Assembly: GCA_964509335.1 (NCBI GenBank)
Contig: CAZDXB010000024.1
Coordinates: 1-42,387, forward strand
Direction of reading: 5' to 3'
Length of the DNA stretch: 42,387 nucleotides
Origin: CAZDXB01 sp964509335
GTDB lineage: Bacteria; Bacteroidota; Ignavibacteria; Kapaibacteriales; UBA2268
In this document: positions 16,443 through 25,602 of the stretch, piece after piece
Layout: each line of letters begins with the position of its first letter
Numbering within the stretch: the stretch's first letter is position 1
The notes under the pieces: generated by a model
The model's input: the letters and a program-made list of their open reading frames with translations, nothing else
The model's database searches: none
What the model was told of the DNA's origin: nothing
Translations under genes and position numbers: made by a program

Positions 16443-16603
16443 GAGGCTGTCTCAAAACACAATTATAATGGCTTTCTAACCCTTCAGGTAAACCTGAAGG
16501 TTGACATAAACACGCGATTGACGGGCGTTCCATGAGAGACGTCAACCTCAAGGTTTACCTTGAGGATAATAAATAAGCAAAATGGCAGTTATGAGACAGC
16601 CTC
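16443..16603. mobile_element. MITE-like element bounded by GAGGCTGTCTCA inverted repeats
   Basis: The 161-bp segment starts with GAGGCTGTCTCA (16443-16454) and ends with its exact reverse complement (16592-16603); two or three further bases also nearly pair. Inside sits the twin-hairpin element 16481-16565. It has no coding capacity, so it would need a transposase supplied in trans. No target-site duplication is evident. Similar ends occur on some insertion sequences, which suggests a non-autonomous derivative. Confidence 0.6.
16481..16565. repeat. REPIN-like twin-hairpin element, copy 2
   Basis: The left hairpin (16481-16500, 9-bp perfect stem) has core GGTAAACC, and the right hairpin (16546-16565, 9-bp perfect stem) has core GGTTTACC. 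The 45-nt interior starts TTGAC and ends GTCAA, exactly the spacing of copy 1 at 7810-7895. Stem bases outside the core differ between copies but keep pairing, which suggests the structure is what is conserved. Confidence 0.78.
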
Positions 16604-16629
16604 AAATAAAAAATCGACAATATAGAATA

Positions 16630-16656
16630 GTAGGGGCGAACCTGCGTGTTCGCCCC
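16630..16656. repeat. TAGGGG...CCCC palindrome, copy 2
   Basis: This 27-nt sequence is identical to 7725-7751, including the 6-nt loop; only the last TA of the right arm differs. It lies 45 nt upstream of the barrel-like protein gene and 64 nt from twin-hairpin copy 2, so both palindromes have the same partner at both loci but in opposite order. Confidence 0.8.
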
Positions 16657-16700
16657 GCAATTATAAAGTTTTCTTAATTTGAAAGAAAATGAGGCTTAAT

Positions 16701-17309
16701 ATGAAAAGAACGTTGCTTTTAACCGTTTTAGCTCTGGCTTTATTTGTTTTGTATAACGCGAACGCTCAAGACGAAGGCGATTACTACAACGACGAATATT
16801 ACGAGGACGAATACGAAGAGTATCCCGAGCCTGATTGGAAATATCTTTTCCTCGATTTAGGCTACGGCGGAGACGGGCCTAGTTTCGCTTTTGGCTTTAG
16901 GTATTGGCAATTGGGGATTTCTCTGGGCGTAACCGGATTTGCGAACGATATACCCGACGCCGCCGCGCGACCTCAAGGTATGAACACGAGCGATTTACCA
17001 AAGGAAAACTATCCGAGCAATGTAGTATGCGGGGATTTATACGGTTATTATGACTTGAATAAAATCAATTTGTTTGTTAACTTAGGTTTTTACTCGGCTA
17101 TTGATTCGGTTTTTCGTTACGACGCCGAAAGGGGCGCTTATTACAGAGACCGAACGGAATCGAGCGAAGGTATATGTTGGGGGTTCGGCGCCCAATATCC
17201 TTTGGAAAACCTAAATTTAGACAATAAACATTTCAGACAATTAGTAGCCGGAGTTGGATATCACTCGCGATACGGCGTTTATATTCAAGCGTCGTATAGA
17301 TGGGATTAA
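16701..17309 (+). CDS. Exported barrel-like protein of unknown function
   Basis: Not a recognised family. A signal peptide (MKRTLLLTVLALALFVLYNANAQ) is followed by a very acidic, tyrosine-rich stretch at about residues 24-45, made almost only of Asp, Glu and Tyr. The rest alternates aromatic and small residues in strand-like blocks and ends in YIQASYRWD, an aromatic-rich terminus that suggests a small outer-membrane beta-barrel. I chose the ATG at 16701 over the in-frame one at 16689 because a GAGG ribosome-binding site lies between them; this gives 202 residues. The gene is convergent with the HisA-like gene, ending immediately next to it with no gap. Confidence 0.7.
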   Translation: MKRTLLLTVLALALFVLYNANAQDEGDYYNDEYYEDEYEEYPEPDWKYLFLDLGYGGDGPSFAFGFRYWQLGISLGVTGFANDIPDAAARPQGMNTSDLPKENYPSNVVCGDLYGYYDLNKINLFVNLGFYSAIDSVFRYDAERGAYYRDRTESSEGICWGFGAQYPLENLNLDNKHFRQLVAGVGYHSRYGVYIQASYRWD

Positions 17310-18056
17310 TTATTTTTCCAACTCCGCTTCAATCATTCGCCATATTTTTTGGCAGGGGAAGTTGTTTTCGTATAAAGCTTTGCCGATAACGAGAGAATCT
17401 ACGCCGTATTTGAATGTTTCGTTTAGACGCCAGAGTTGAGCGGGTCTGGTAACGCCTTCGAATACGGTGATTCGCGTCTTGGTATCCGAGCCGATTTGTT
17501 TTAGTTTGTCGAAATTGACTCCTACGTCTTTGTTGAGCCAAGTCTCGTCTTTATATATAATTCTCTGGACGCCTAATTCCTTTATTTCCTCGATAAATTC
17601 GACGTCCTTGCAGACGTTTTTAAATTCGGCGAATTTCACTTTGCCGTTTATCGTTTCGACGTAACCGACTACCCGCGACGGCGTGTATTCTTTTACTAGT
17701 TCTTTAACTCCTTCGGGGTCTGTTAGCATTAATTGACCAAAAGCTATTCTGTATATTCCATTGTCGAGTAGGTACCTGCATTCCTTGACCGAGCGCATAT
17801 TAGCTAGGACTTGAAAAGGAATATCTACTGTGTCGGCAAGAAATATTATCGAGTCTAGATTAGAAAATATTTTTGTATAGTTTGTATCGTAATCGGTTAT
17901 ATGTATTGTCTTAGCGTTTTCTCTTCTCCATAGACTGCAAAGCTCCGCGGGTCTGTCGGATAATCGATGGTATAAAGACTTGGTTCCCGCTTCGCCTTTG
18001 ACGAATAAAGAGCAATGACCGTCGATAAGTTGTAAAGCGGGTATAATCAGTATCAT
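17310..18056 (-). CDS. HisA-fold TIM-barrel protein lacking HisA catalytic residues
   Basis: The 248-residue length and the N-terminus IIPALQLIDG match HisA, the ProFAR isomerase of histidine synthesis, as does VDSLVIGKALYE near the C-terminus. The key positions are altered. The first catalytic Asp (IPAIDL in HisA) is Gln9. The second, in the VGIDAR strand, is replaced in GYVETINGKV (Val133/Glu134). The GGG phosphate loop before the IRS segment reads VLANMRS, and the second SGG loop reads EGV. It is therefore unlikely to be a working HisA. It starts 1 nt after the ruvA stop codon, so the two are translationally coupled. The true function is unknown. Confidence 0.75.
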   Translation of the reverse strand: MILIIPALQLIDGHCSLFVKGEAGTKSLYHRLSDRPAELCSLWRRENAKTIHITDYDTNYTKIFSNLDSIIFLADTVDIPFQVLANMRSVKECRYLLDNGIYRIAFGQLMLTDPEGVKELVKEYTPSRVVGYVETINGKVKFAEFKNVCKDVEFIEEIKELGVQRIIYKDETWLNKDVGVNFDKLKQIGSDTKTRITVFEGVTRPAQLWRLNETFKYGVDSLVIGKALYENNFPCQKIWRMIEAELEK

Positions 18057-18057
18057 A

Positions 18058-18660
18058 TTACTTCATTGCGTATTTTAAAGAGGTTTTTATTAAATTTTCC
18101 GCTGTTAGTTCGGCGCCTTTGGAATCTTGTATCGCTTTTGTTACGCATTTTTCCGCGAGCGCTTTAGAGTATCCCAGAGCCGCTAAAGCAGACACGGCTT
18201 CTTCTTTTACGAGAGCGGAGCCGACTTTGTCCGGCGACAAGGCGTCTTTTTCCGCTAATTGCGTTATTTTGTCTTTTAGTTCGTAATGAAGTCTCTCGGC
18301 GGTTTTTTTGCCTATGCCCGGAAGCTTTTTCAAAGCGATTATATTGCCCTCGAGAATGTGTTTTATTAGTTCGCCGACTTGAACGGAAGACAGAATACCC
18401 AAAGCCATCTTCGGACCTATTCCGCTTATTGAAATGAGCGTTTTAAAAGCTTCTTTTTCCGTTTCGTCGATAAATCCGAAAAAGTTAAGGGAGTCTTCCC
18501 GGGCGATTAGCAATGTTTGAAGAGTTACGTCGGCTCCAATTTCAGGCAATTGTTCCGATGTGTTGACCGTGATTAAAGCGTTGTATCCGACTCCTCCGCA
18601 GTCGATTATCGCGTCGGTGGAGCTTTTGCTTATTAATTTGCCGTTTAATCTTGCTATCAT
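18058..18660 (-). CDS. ruvA: Holliday junction branch migration protein RuvA
   Basis: DNA-binding tetramer that holds the Holliday junction for the RuvB motor. The 200-residue length is standard. The N-terminal OB-fold begins MIARLNGKLI. Two helix-hairpin-helix motifs are visible, ISGIGPKMALGILSS and LPGIGKKTAERLHYEL, and a flexible linker leads to the C-terminal RuvB-contact domain (about residues 150-200). It lies 34 nt downstream of a giant T9SS protein gene and 1 nt upstream of the HisA-like gene. ruvB and ruvC are not in this window. Confidence 0.96.
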   Translation of the reverse strand: MIARLNGKLISKSSTDAIIDCGGVGYNALITVNTSEQLPEIGADVTLQTLLIAREDSLNFFGFIDETEKEAFKTLISISGIGPKMALGILSSVQVGELIKHILEGNIIALKKLPGIGKKTAERLHYELKDKITQLAEKDALSPDKVGSALVKEEAVSALAALGYSKALAEKCVTKAIQDSKGAELTAENLIKTSLKYAMK

Positions 18661-18694
18661 ATTTCCTTTTACGAGCTATATTTTGCGCGGACTT

Positions 18695-21600
18695 TTATTT
18701 TTTGATTATTCTTTTTACTGCAAATCCTCCGCTATACGCGACGTTCAAATAATAAACGCCGTCGGCTAAAGCGCTTATGTCTAAATTTATTGAAACGAAT
18801 CCGTCTTTTTGAGAAATTTCGAGCGTCTTTACCGTTTTGCCTAATACGTTGGTTACTTCAATATATATTTCTTCGTTAGTTAAGCCGGAAATTTCTAAAT
18901 TGAAGACGCCTTCGTTTGGGTTTGGCTTTACGATTATATTCTCGCTATGTTCGGTTTTTCGTTCCACTCCGACAGTAACGTCGTATTCGTCGGACGTAGC
19001 GGAACATCCGTTAGAATCTACAATTTCCACGACATATTTGCCCGATTCTAAAGCGAACAACGAATCGTCGTTTTTATCGTGTAGTTTATCGCCGTCTAAA
19101 TACCAATTGTAATCGGCTATTTCGTTAAAATCTACTACGGCGGTAAGTAAGTTCCCGCTTTTTTCTATTGTAGGATTTGGAGGATTGGGGAATTCAACTA
19201 CAGTTATAGGTTCGGTTTTTCTGGCGCATCCGTTTGAAGCAATGGCTCCCACCCAATAAAACCCTACTTCTGAAACTTCGATACTTCTGGACTCCTCGCC
19301 GTTAGACCATAAGTATTCGTCGAATCCCAAACTGGCGGACAACCTGACATCTTTCCCTTCGCAAAATCCCGGAGTGTCGCCGGAGTAATAGATTCTTAAA
19401 TAGGGCGTCGGCAGAACGGTTATATGCACCGCTTTAGACCTCGCTTTGCAACCATCGTTGTCCGATATTTGAACTGAATAGACGCCGTCTTCATATACTT
19501 CAATCACTCTGCCCGTTTCGCCATTCGACCAGAGATAGTTAGAATGTCCGGATCTGGCTATTAACATAACGGTGTCTCCTTCGCATATAACGCTGTCGCC
19601 TAATAAATCTACTTGCGGTTCGGGCAAATTGCACATATTTAAATCGGTTTTCCACAATCCTCTGCCGTAGGTTGCGGCTATTAATTCATTAGTTTTATTG
19701 TTGATTTCTAATTCGTTTACTATAACGTTCGGCATTCCTTCTCCGTAAGATTCCCAAAAAGCGGAACCGTAATCCGAATAAAAAGTTCCAATATCGGTTC
19801 CTATATATAATCTATCGGGAGAGTTGGGCTGATATATTACGCAATTAACGGGAACGTTTGGGAGATTGCCCGTTAAGTTGATTTCTTTGCCGTCGTTTAT
19901 CTCTATTATTTTTGTGTCCGGATAAAAACCGCCGAACGACATCCAAAATCGTTTATTGCTGTTTGGTGAGACGGAAATATAGGTTATGGGGCGGTTAGCG
20001 TTGTATATATTTGTCCAATTGTCGCCGCCGTCGTAGCTAACGTAAACGTTATAATAAGTCGCGGCGTATATTGTGTTGTGGTCGCTTGGGGCTATTGCCA
20101 TTGATTGCAGCGATTGACCGTTAAAGTTAGACGCTCTTTTCCACGAATCTTCTTCGCCGTATTGAGACGATTTCCAGACGTTCTGATAGCCAATATAAAT
20201 GTTTCGGTTGTCTATTGAATCTATTACAAAAGGAGCCACCCAAGCGCCTGGTTCGTTTGTCTTGTATTTATTAATTACGTTGTCGAATTTGACTCCGCTA
20301 TTGGTAGATTTGTGTAAATTTCCGTAATAATAGGTGGCGAAAAAAGTGGTGGAATCTTTAGGGTCAACGGCGCATTCCATACCGTCGCCGGCTAAAACGT
20401 GCAGCCAATCGCCTTTGTAATATACGCTGGTGCCGTTATCCTGACAGCCGGACAAAATTATATTCGATTCTGACGAAGCCGCCCCCAGCCTGTAAAATTG
20501 AGTTATTGACATTCCGTCGGTTAAATAATCCCATTTTCTATTTCCATGTTCTAATTTGTAAAGCCCGCCGTCGTTAGCGGAGTATAGCGTTCGGCTTCCG
20601 GGTTTAAATTGCAAGTCGTGATGGTCGGCGTGAACCGGCTCTTTACCGTACCAGCCGGAATAATGAGTAAGTAATTCGAAACTGCCGCCTTCGTTTTCGC
20701 TTTTCCATATATTTATACCTCCGACATAAACTATATCGGGATTTACTGGGTCGGCGGCTATGCTTAAATCGTAATTGCCTTGTCCCGTAAGCGAGTCGCT
20801 GTCCACGCCTTTATATCTTCCCAGTATATTTTTCGATTGAGAGTAATGCTGATATAATTCCCAGCTTTGACCTCCGTCTTCGGATACGAGAAATGAGTGT
20901 AGGCTTGTGTATGCGGCTCTCGTAGCTATGGCGTATAAGCGATTTGGGTCGGCGGGCGTTTTTGCTAAAGCAATTCTGCTCGCTCCGTTCAATTGTTGTA
21001 TTTTTGTCCAAGAGTCGCCAAAATCTGTTGAACGGTATATCGCCGCTCCGTCGGTATAAGAAAAAGCGGCGGCTACCAACACGTTCGGCGAGCCGTAAAG
21101 ATATTCCATATCTTTAAAGGCTCTGCCGTATTCCCCTGTTTGCCAATTATTTCCGCCGTCCGTGGTTTTCATTATTCCTTCGCTTGTAGCGACTACGATT
21201 TTGCTATAATCGTCGGGGTGCATAATAATTCTACTTATTACGAATCGTTCCTCGAGTTCGGAGTTTAACGAAGTTTTTTCCCAAGTTACTCCTCCGTTGA
21301 AAGTTCGCATTAATCCGACGCTATAATAGCCTCCTCCGGAACCGTAAGTTCCGTTGTCGTCGCCGGTGGCTACATAAATTACGCTTTTGTTTTTCGGGGA
21401 AATAGCTATATCGGATATTCCTATAGACAAAAATTGAGAAAATGGGAAAGTGCGCCAGCTATTTCCGCCGTCCTTTGATTTCCATAAGCCGCCCGACGCG
21501 GCGCCTACCCAAATTTCGTCTGTGTTATCAGGATTAAATCTAACTACATTGAGTCTGCCTAATCCTTGTTTTCTGGTTTGACTTATTTTTTCCGGCGTGT

Positions 21601-21964
21601 TAACCGGACCTAAAAGCTCCCATTCTACCGATTGCGTCGAGCTTTCTTTTTTTTCGAATTTGCTTTTGAATTTCTTCCATTCATCGTAAACTTCGCTTTC
21701 TTTTGGAAACTCGCCGCTGGGAGTTAATCTTCTTTCCCAAAAGTGTTCCCATCTTTTATATTGTTTCCAGCCCGAAGGCTTTTCGCGGTCGTAAAAAGAC
21801 CAATGTTTTTGAAAAGCCTTTTGTATCGTTTCGAATTTTGGATTTTTTTTATCTAACGATTGTAACGATTCCTCAAAATCTTTGTTGTCTTTAGCGTTTG
21901 ATACAAAGCCGCAAAAAGCGAATATCAATATACTTGCCGTTATTATTTTTCCAACCTTAAACAT
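18695..21964 (-). CDS. Giant T9SS-secreted Asp-box (sortilin-like) protein, paralogue A
   Basis: A Sec signal peptide lies at about residues 1-24. The central 650 residues hold many Asp-box motifs (SKDGGNSW, TTDGGNNW, SEDGGQSW, SYDGGDNW and others), as in VPS10/sortilin or sialidase beta-propellers. From about residue 775, three Ig-like repeats share CEGD/CEGKD, YLWSNGE and SVQISDNDGC-like blocks. The last 80 residues are a type A T9SS sorting domain (KPNPNEGVFNLEI ... DGVYYLNV ... VKRIIKK). It is expected to cross the outer membrane through the T9SS and be anchored or released at the surface. The substrate is unknown; adhesion or glycan binding is possible. It follows paralogue B after 34 nt, so tandem duplication is likely. 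Confidence 0.9.
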   Translation of the reverse strand: MFKVGKIITASILIFAFCGFVSNAKDNKDFEESLQSLDKKNPKFETIQKAFQKHWSFYDREKPSGWKQYKRWEHFWERRLTPSGEFPKESEVYDEWKKFKSKFEKKESSTQSVEWELLGPVNTPEKISQTRKQGLGRLNVVRFNPDNTDEIWVGAASGGLWKSKDGGNSWRTFPFSQFLSIGISDIAISPKNKSVIYVATGDDNGTYGSGGGYYSVGLMRTFNGGVTWEKTSLNSELEERFVISRIIMHPDDYSKIVVATSEGIMKTTDGGNNWQTGEYGRAFKDMEYLYGSPNVLVAAAFSYTDGAAIYRSTDFGDSWTKIQQLNGASRIALAKTPADPNRLYAIATRAAYTSLHSFLVSEDGGQSWELYQHYSQSKNILGRYKGVDSDSLTGQGNYDLSIAADPVNPDIVYVGGINIWKSENEGGSFELLTHYSGWYGKEPVHADHHDLQFKPGSRTLYSANDGGLYKLEHGNRKWDYLTDGMSITQFYRLGAASSESNIILSGCQDNGTSVYYKGDWLHVLAGDGMECAVDPKDSTTFFATYYYGNLHKSTNSGVKFDNVINKYKTNEPGAWVAPFVIDSIDNRNIYIGYQNVWKSSQYGEEDSWKRASNFNGQSLQSMAIAPSDHNTIYAATYYNVYVSYDGGDNWTNIYNANRPITYISVSPNSNKRFWMSFGGFYPDTKIIEINDGKEINLTGNLPNVPVNCVIYQPNSPDRLYIGTDIGTFYSDYGSAFWESYGEGMPNVIVNELEINNKTNELIAATYGRGLWKTDLNMCNLPEPQVDLLGDSVICEGDTVMLIARSGHSNYLWSNGETGRVIEVYEDGVYSVQISDNDGCKARSKAVHITVLPTPYLRIYYSGDTPGFCEGKDVRLSASLGFDEYLWSNGEESRSIEVSEVGFYWVGAIASNGCARKTEPITVVEFPNPPNPTIEKSGNLLTAVVDFNEIADYNWYLDGDKLHDKNDDSLFALESGKYVVEIVDSNGCSATSDEYDVTVGVERKTEHSENIIVKPNPNEGVFNLEISGLTNEEIYIEVTNVLGKTVKTLEISQKDGFVSINLDISALADGVYYLNVAYSGGFAVKRIIKK

Positions 21965-21998
21965 ATCTAAATCTATATCCTTTCTAATTCAATTTATT

Positions 21999-24900
21999 TT
22001 ATTCTTTGATTATCTTTTTGACATACGTTTTATCGGCGGTTATTATTTTTACGAAATAAACTCCCGCCGGAAAATCTTCCAAATCGATTAGCTTTTCGAA
22101 CTCGTTTCTTTTCCCTTGCGGGTTGTATTTCGCTATAGTTTTACCGACCATATCGTTTATTTCTATTTTAATTTCCGACGCCTTTAAAAGCGATATTTTT
22201 AAATTAAAGACGTTTGTAATCGGATTTGGTTTGATAGAAACGCGGCTTTTTTCGTAATCATCCTCAACTCCAACGACTTCTACGTATTTTGCGTCCGACA
22301 TATTCGAGCATCCGTTTTCGTTGGTAACAAGGACTTTGTAATATCCGGTTTCTTCCGCTTCGTAATTCCTTTCGTTGGCTCCGTCTATTTCTTCGTCTTC
22401 GAAATACCATTGATATTCATACGCTTCGCTGGAAGTAAGCGTATTTTGCACTACCGTTATTTCCGGTTTTTCCGGTAGTTTATATTCTTCGATTATTTTT
22501 ACTTCGGAAACGCTTTCGCACTCTTCTTTTGTGAAGCCAATTACAGAGTAAGAGCCGGAGCTTTTAGCGTAATGGCTTTTTTCGGAGCCGACGAGCGAAT
22601 CTCTTTGGTAATACCATTCGAATGTTTCGAAAAACAAGCTCGGGGAAGCGTTAAGTCTTAAGCTATCTCCTTTGCAGAAGCCGGATTTTCCGAGAGCGGG
22701 GCTTACTCTAATTTCCGGTGGAGCCACGACTGAAACGCTGATGTCTTCTGAAATAGCGACGCAGTTGTTCTCGTCTTTAACGGTAACGTTGTAAATTCCT
22801 TCTTCGGTAACTTCAATGCTCTTGGTTGTTTCGCCTGTCGACCAATTATATTCGGCGTAATCTCCTTTTACGGTTAAGACTAGTGTGTCGCCTTCGCATA
22901 TTTTTGGTCCTTTGCTCATTTCAATTTCCGGCGGAGGTATTGAGCAATCAATAATTTTAACTTCCCAAATTCCGCGCGCAAATGTTCCCGCTCTTAGTTC
23001 GCCGGAATTATAACTTATATCTAAATCTTGGATAACTACGCTTGGCATTCCAGTTCCGTATTTTTCCCATTGGTTCATTTCGCTATCGCGATAAAAAACG
23101 CCGATATCGGTGCCGACAAACAATTGGTTTTTCTGACTTGTTTTATTTATGGCTATACAGTTAACCGGAACGTTTGGAATACCGTCGGAATAGTTGTAAA
23201 GATTTCCTTCTTTATATTCGAAAACCTTTTGGTCTTCGATATAGCCGGACCTCGTTATCCAAAAATGAGTCGGGTCGTCTTTGTCTATAGCTATCGACGA
23301 AAGTAGCATTTCCCCGTCGGCGCTGATTAAGCTGTTCCAATTTTCTCCTCCGTCAGTTGTTTGGAAAACGTCGGCGGGTTTTATTACGTAAATATAGTCG
23401 TTGTCGGCTTTTGATACCGATATGTGTCTGATTTTGCTATCGTCGGAGAAATTCGAAATTTTCTCCCAAGGCGAAGAGCCTCTGCCAATGTTTCTCCATA
23501 CGTTTTCGTAGCCTGCGTATAAAATATCCGGTCTTATTGGGTCTAATACGAATGGAGCGGTCCAATCAGCGGATTCTCTAGTAGTAGTAGTATCCATTAA
23601 ATGAAAGAATCTATCGCCTCCGTCGGTGGATTTATAGAATTTACCGTAGTAAGTCGAAGCGTACATAAAACTATTGTCCAACGGGTCGATTTGACAGTCC
23701 ATTCCGTCGCCTCCCGTTGCGTAATACCATATTTTATTTTTCTTGATAAAAGTGCCGTTGTCTTGGCATCCGCCTATAATTATATCCGGGTCTGTTTTTG
23801 AGGCGTTTATGCGATAGAATTGAGTTACTTGCAATCCGGAGCTTAAGTCGGTCCATTCGCCTTCGTTGTCGTCGAATTTGCTAATGCCGCCGTCGTGAGC
23901 TGAATAAAGATAGCCGTCCGGCGAAAAAGCTAAGTCGTGATGGTCGGCGTGAACCCAATCGGCTCCTTCGTCTTCGTATTGCGTTGTCCAATAAGCGTTC
24001 AAAGCCCAATTTAAATCTCCTACATGCCTCCAGACGTTGACCCCTCCTATGTAAACGTCCAGAGGACTGTCCGGACTAGCCGCTATACATAAATCGTAAT
24101 GCCCTTGGCTTCGCGAATCAATGCTGTCGGGATTTGCTTCAGCGTTGAGTAAATCCCAATAATAGCCTCCAATTTGTTCGTCTAACGTTTGAACTAAATA
24201 ATACCAGTCTTGCCCGCCGTTATTGGTGTAAATAACCGAATGCAATCCGGAATAGCGATTGCAAGAGAGGGCGTAAACATATTCCGGATAATTTGAATTA
24301 ACGTTTACCGATATGCGAATAACTTCTCCATAAGGAAATTCCACGGGAGTTCGGTAAAGCATTAAGCTGTCCTTGCCTTCTTTCTGAAAGATTTCCGCGC
24401 TTAATATTCCGTAACGCGTTTGTCCGTCCGCGTTGAAAATAAACGCTCCCCAAAGTTTGTCCGGCGAGCCGGGTTTAAATTCCAAATCTCTGCAATAAAT
24501 AGGGGAGAGCGTATCCCAAGTGCTGCCGCCGTCTTCAGTTAGAAACAATCCGTTAGTAGTGGCGGCGTAAACTCTATCGGGGTCTCTGGGGTCGGCGAGA
24601 AGTCTATTTATCAAAGTCCTATCGTCTATTTCGTTCGCTAAACCGGCTAGACTCCAAGTCTCGCCCCAGTCAGTTGTCTTAATAACGCCTACGCTGTAGC
24701 AACTTATACCGCCAAAAGAGCCGTCGGCGTCGCCCGTGGCGGCGTATATAGTCTTTGACGGCACGCTTGAGCTTTGAGCTATCGCGATATCCGAAATTCC
24801 TATTGATAGGAATTGGGTGAATGGGAATGTTTGCCAAGATTCGCCGCCGTCGGAGCTTCTCCAAACTCCACCGAAAGCGGCGCCCGCCCATATAATATCA

Positions 24901-25418
24901 GGGTTGTTGGGGTCGAATCTAACGCAATTCATTCTGCCCAAGCCCGTTGGTTGTTCGTTGTTCGAGCTTTTCGGTTGATTTGTGGGACCAACAAACTCCC
25001 ATTTTGCGTCTTGGTTGGGTTTAGCTTTTTTGTTTTCTTTTCTTGCTTGCCATTGTTTAAAAAGCATTTTAATGTTTGGCATTTGGTCTTTTTCGCCTAA
25101 ACGCGACTTCCAAAAATGCTCTTGTCTTTTAAAAGGCTTCCAGCCGTCGCCTTTGCCTCGCGGAGCGTTTTGCCAATATTTGTTAAACGATTCGATAGTT
25201 TGCTCCGCGCTTAATTCGCGGAAATTGTTTTTCCATTTGAGTTTCTCGTCGGTTTTGTTCGGGTTGACGCGCTGCAACTCGGATTGTTTTACGGCGCGAA
25301 GCGTTTGGTCGCTTTTTATCGACGTTTGTCCATTGGATACGGATAATCCTAAAGCGACGCAAATTATTATAACGCTCAGCGTTTTAGTCCATTTAGTAAA
25401 TTCTAATTTTATATTCAT
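21999..25418 (-). CDS. Giant T9SS-secreted Asp-box (sortilin-like) protein, paralogue B
   Basis: This 1139-residue paralogue of the next gene has the same domain order: a signal peptide with a hydrophobic core at about residues 12-30, an N-terminal region with the shared WKPFKRQEHFWKSRLG-type block, a propeller of Asp-box motifs (SSDGGESW, TEDGGSTW, TNNGGQDW, STDGGDRF, TTDGGENW), Ig-like repeats from about residue 815 (CEGDTLVLTVKGDYAEYNWS), and a T9SS sorting domain (KPNPITNVFNLKI ... AGVYFVKI ... VKKIIKE). Shared signatures such as FPFTQFLSIGISDIAIA and VHADHHDL show close kinship. It is the first gene of a minus-strand run B, A, ruvA, HisA-like. Function is inferred to be at the cell surface. 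Confidence 0.9.
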   Translation of the reverse strand: MNIKLEFTKWTKTLSVIIICVALGLSVSNGQTSIKSDQTLRAVKQSELQRVNPNKTDEKLKWKNNFRELSAEQTIESFNKYWQNAPRGKGDGWKPFKRQEHFWKSRLGEKDQMPNIKMLFKQWQARKENKKAKPNQDAKWEFVGPTNQPKSSNNEQPTGLGRMNCVRFDPNNPDIIWAGAAFGGVWRSSDGGESWQTFPFTQFLSIGISDIAIAQSSSVPSKTIYAATGDADGSFGGISCYSVGVIKTTDWGETWSLAGLANEIDDRTLINRLLADPRDPDRVYAATTNGLFLTEDGGSTWDTLSPIYCRDLEFKPGSPDKLWGAFIFNADGQTRYGILSAEIFQKEGKDSLMLYRTPVEFPYGEVIRISVNVNSNYPEYVYALSCNRYSGLHSVIYTNNGGQDWYYLVQTLDEQIGGYYWDLLNAEANPDSIDSRSQGHYDLCIAASPDSPLDVYIGGVNVWRHVGDLNWALNAYWTTQYEDEGADWVHADHHDLAFSPDGYLYSAHDGGISKFDDNEGEWTDLSSGLQVTQFYRINASKTDPDIIIGGCQDNGTFIKKNKIWYYATGGDGMDCQIDPLDNSFMYASTYYGKFYKSTDGGDRFFHLMDTTTTRESADWTAPFVLDPIRPDILYAGYENVWRNIGRGSSPWEKISNFSDDSKIRHISVSKADNDYIYVIKPADVFQTTDGGENWNSLISADGEMLLSSIAIDKDDPTHFWITRSGYIEDQKVFEYKEGNLYNYSDGIPNVPVNCIAINKTSQKNQLFVGTDIGVFYRDSEMNQWEKYGTGMPSVVIQDLDISYNSGELRAGTFARGIWEVKIIDCSIPPPEIEMSKGPKICEGDTLVLTVKGDYAEYNWSTGETTKSIEVTEEGIYNVTVKDENNCVAISEDISVSVVAPPEIRVSPALGKSGFCKGDSLRLNASPSLFFETFEWYYQRDSLVGSEKSHYAKSSGSYSVIGFTKEECESVSEVKIIEEYKLPEKPEITVVQNTLTSSEAYEYQWYFEDEEIDGANERNYEAEETGYYKVLVTNENGCSNMSDAKYVEVVGVEDDYEKSRVSIKPNPITNVFNLKISLLKASEIKIEINDMVGKTIAKYNPQGKRNEFEKLIDLEDFPAGVYFVKIITADKTYVKKIIKE

Positions 25419-25548
25419 TGCTTAGCCTTTGTATTAATTATAAATAATAATTTCAAGATTCAATTATAACAAACTGTATTATATTAAATTTTTGATTTAA
25501 ATAAAAGAATAAATCGATAAATTTCGCTAAACTTGTAGGGAAAAATCT

Positions 25549-25556
25549 TATATTTG
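25549..25556 (+). promoter_or_regulatory. Possible -7 box (TATATTTG) for the glycosyltransferase gene
   Basis: TATATTTG matches the Bacteroidota TAnnTTTG -7 element and lies 46 nt ahead of the ATG at 25603. The -33 partner is weak: TTTC at 25522-25525 with a 23-nt spacer, or TTG at 25533 with too short a spacer. Confidence 0.35.
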
Positions 25557-25602
25557 TTCTAACTTTGGTGTTGTAAATAAGCGATAATCAACTATCAGAT
25601 TT

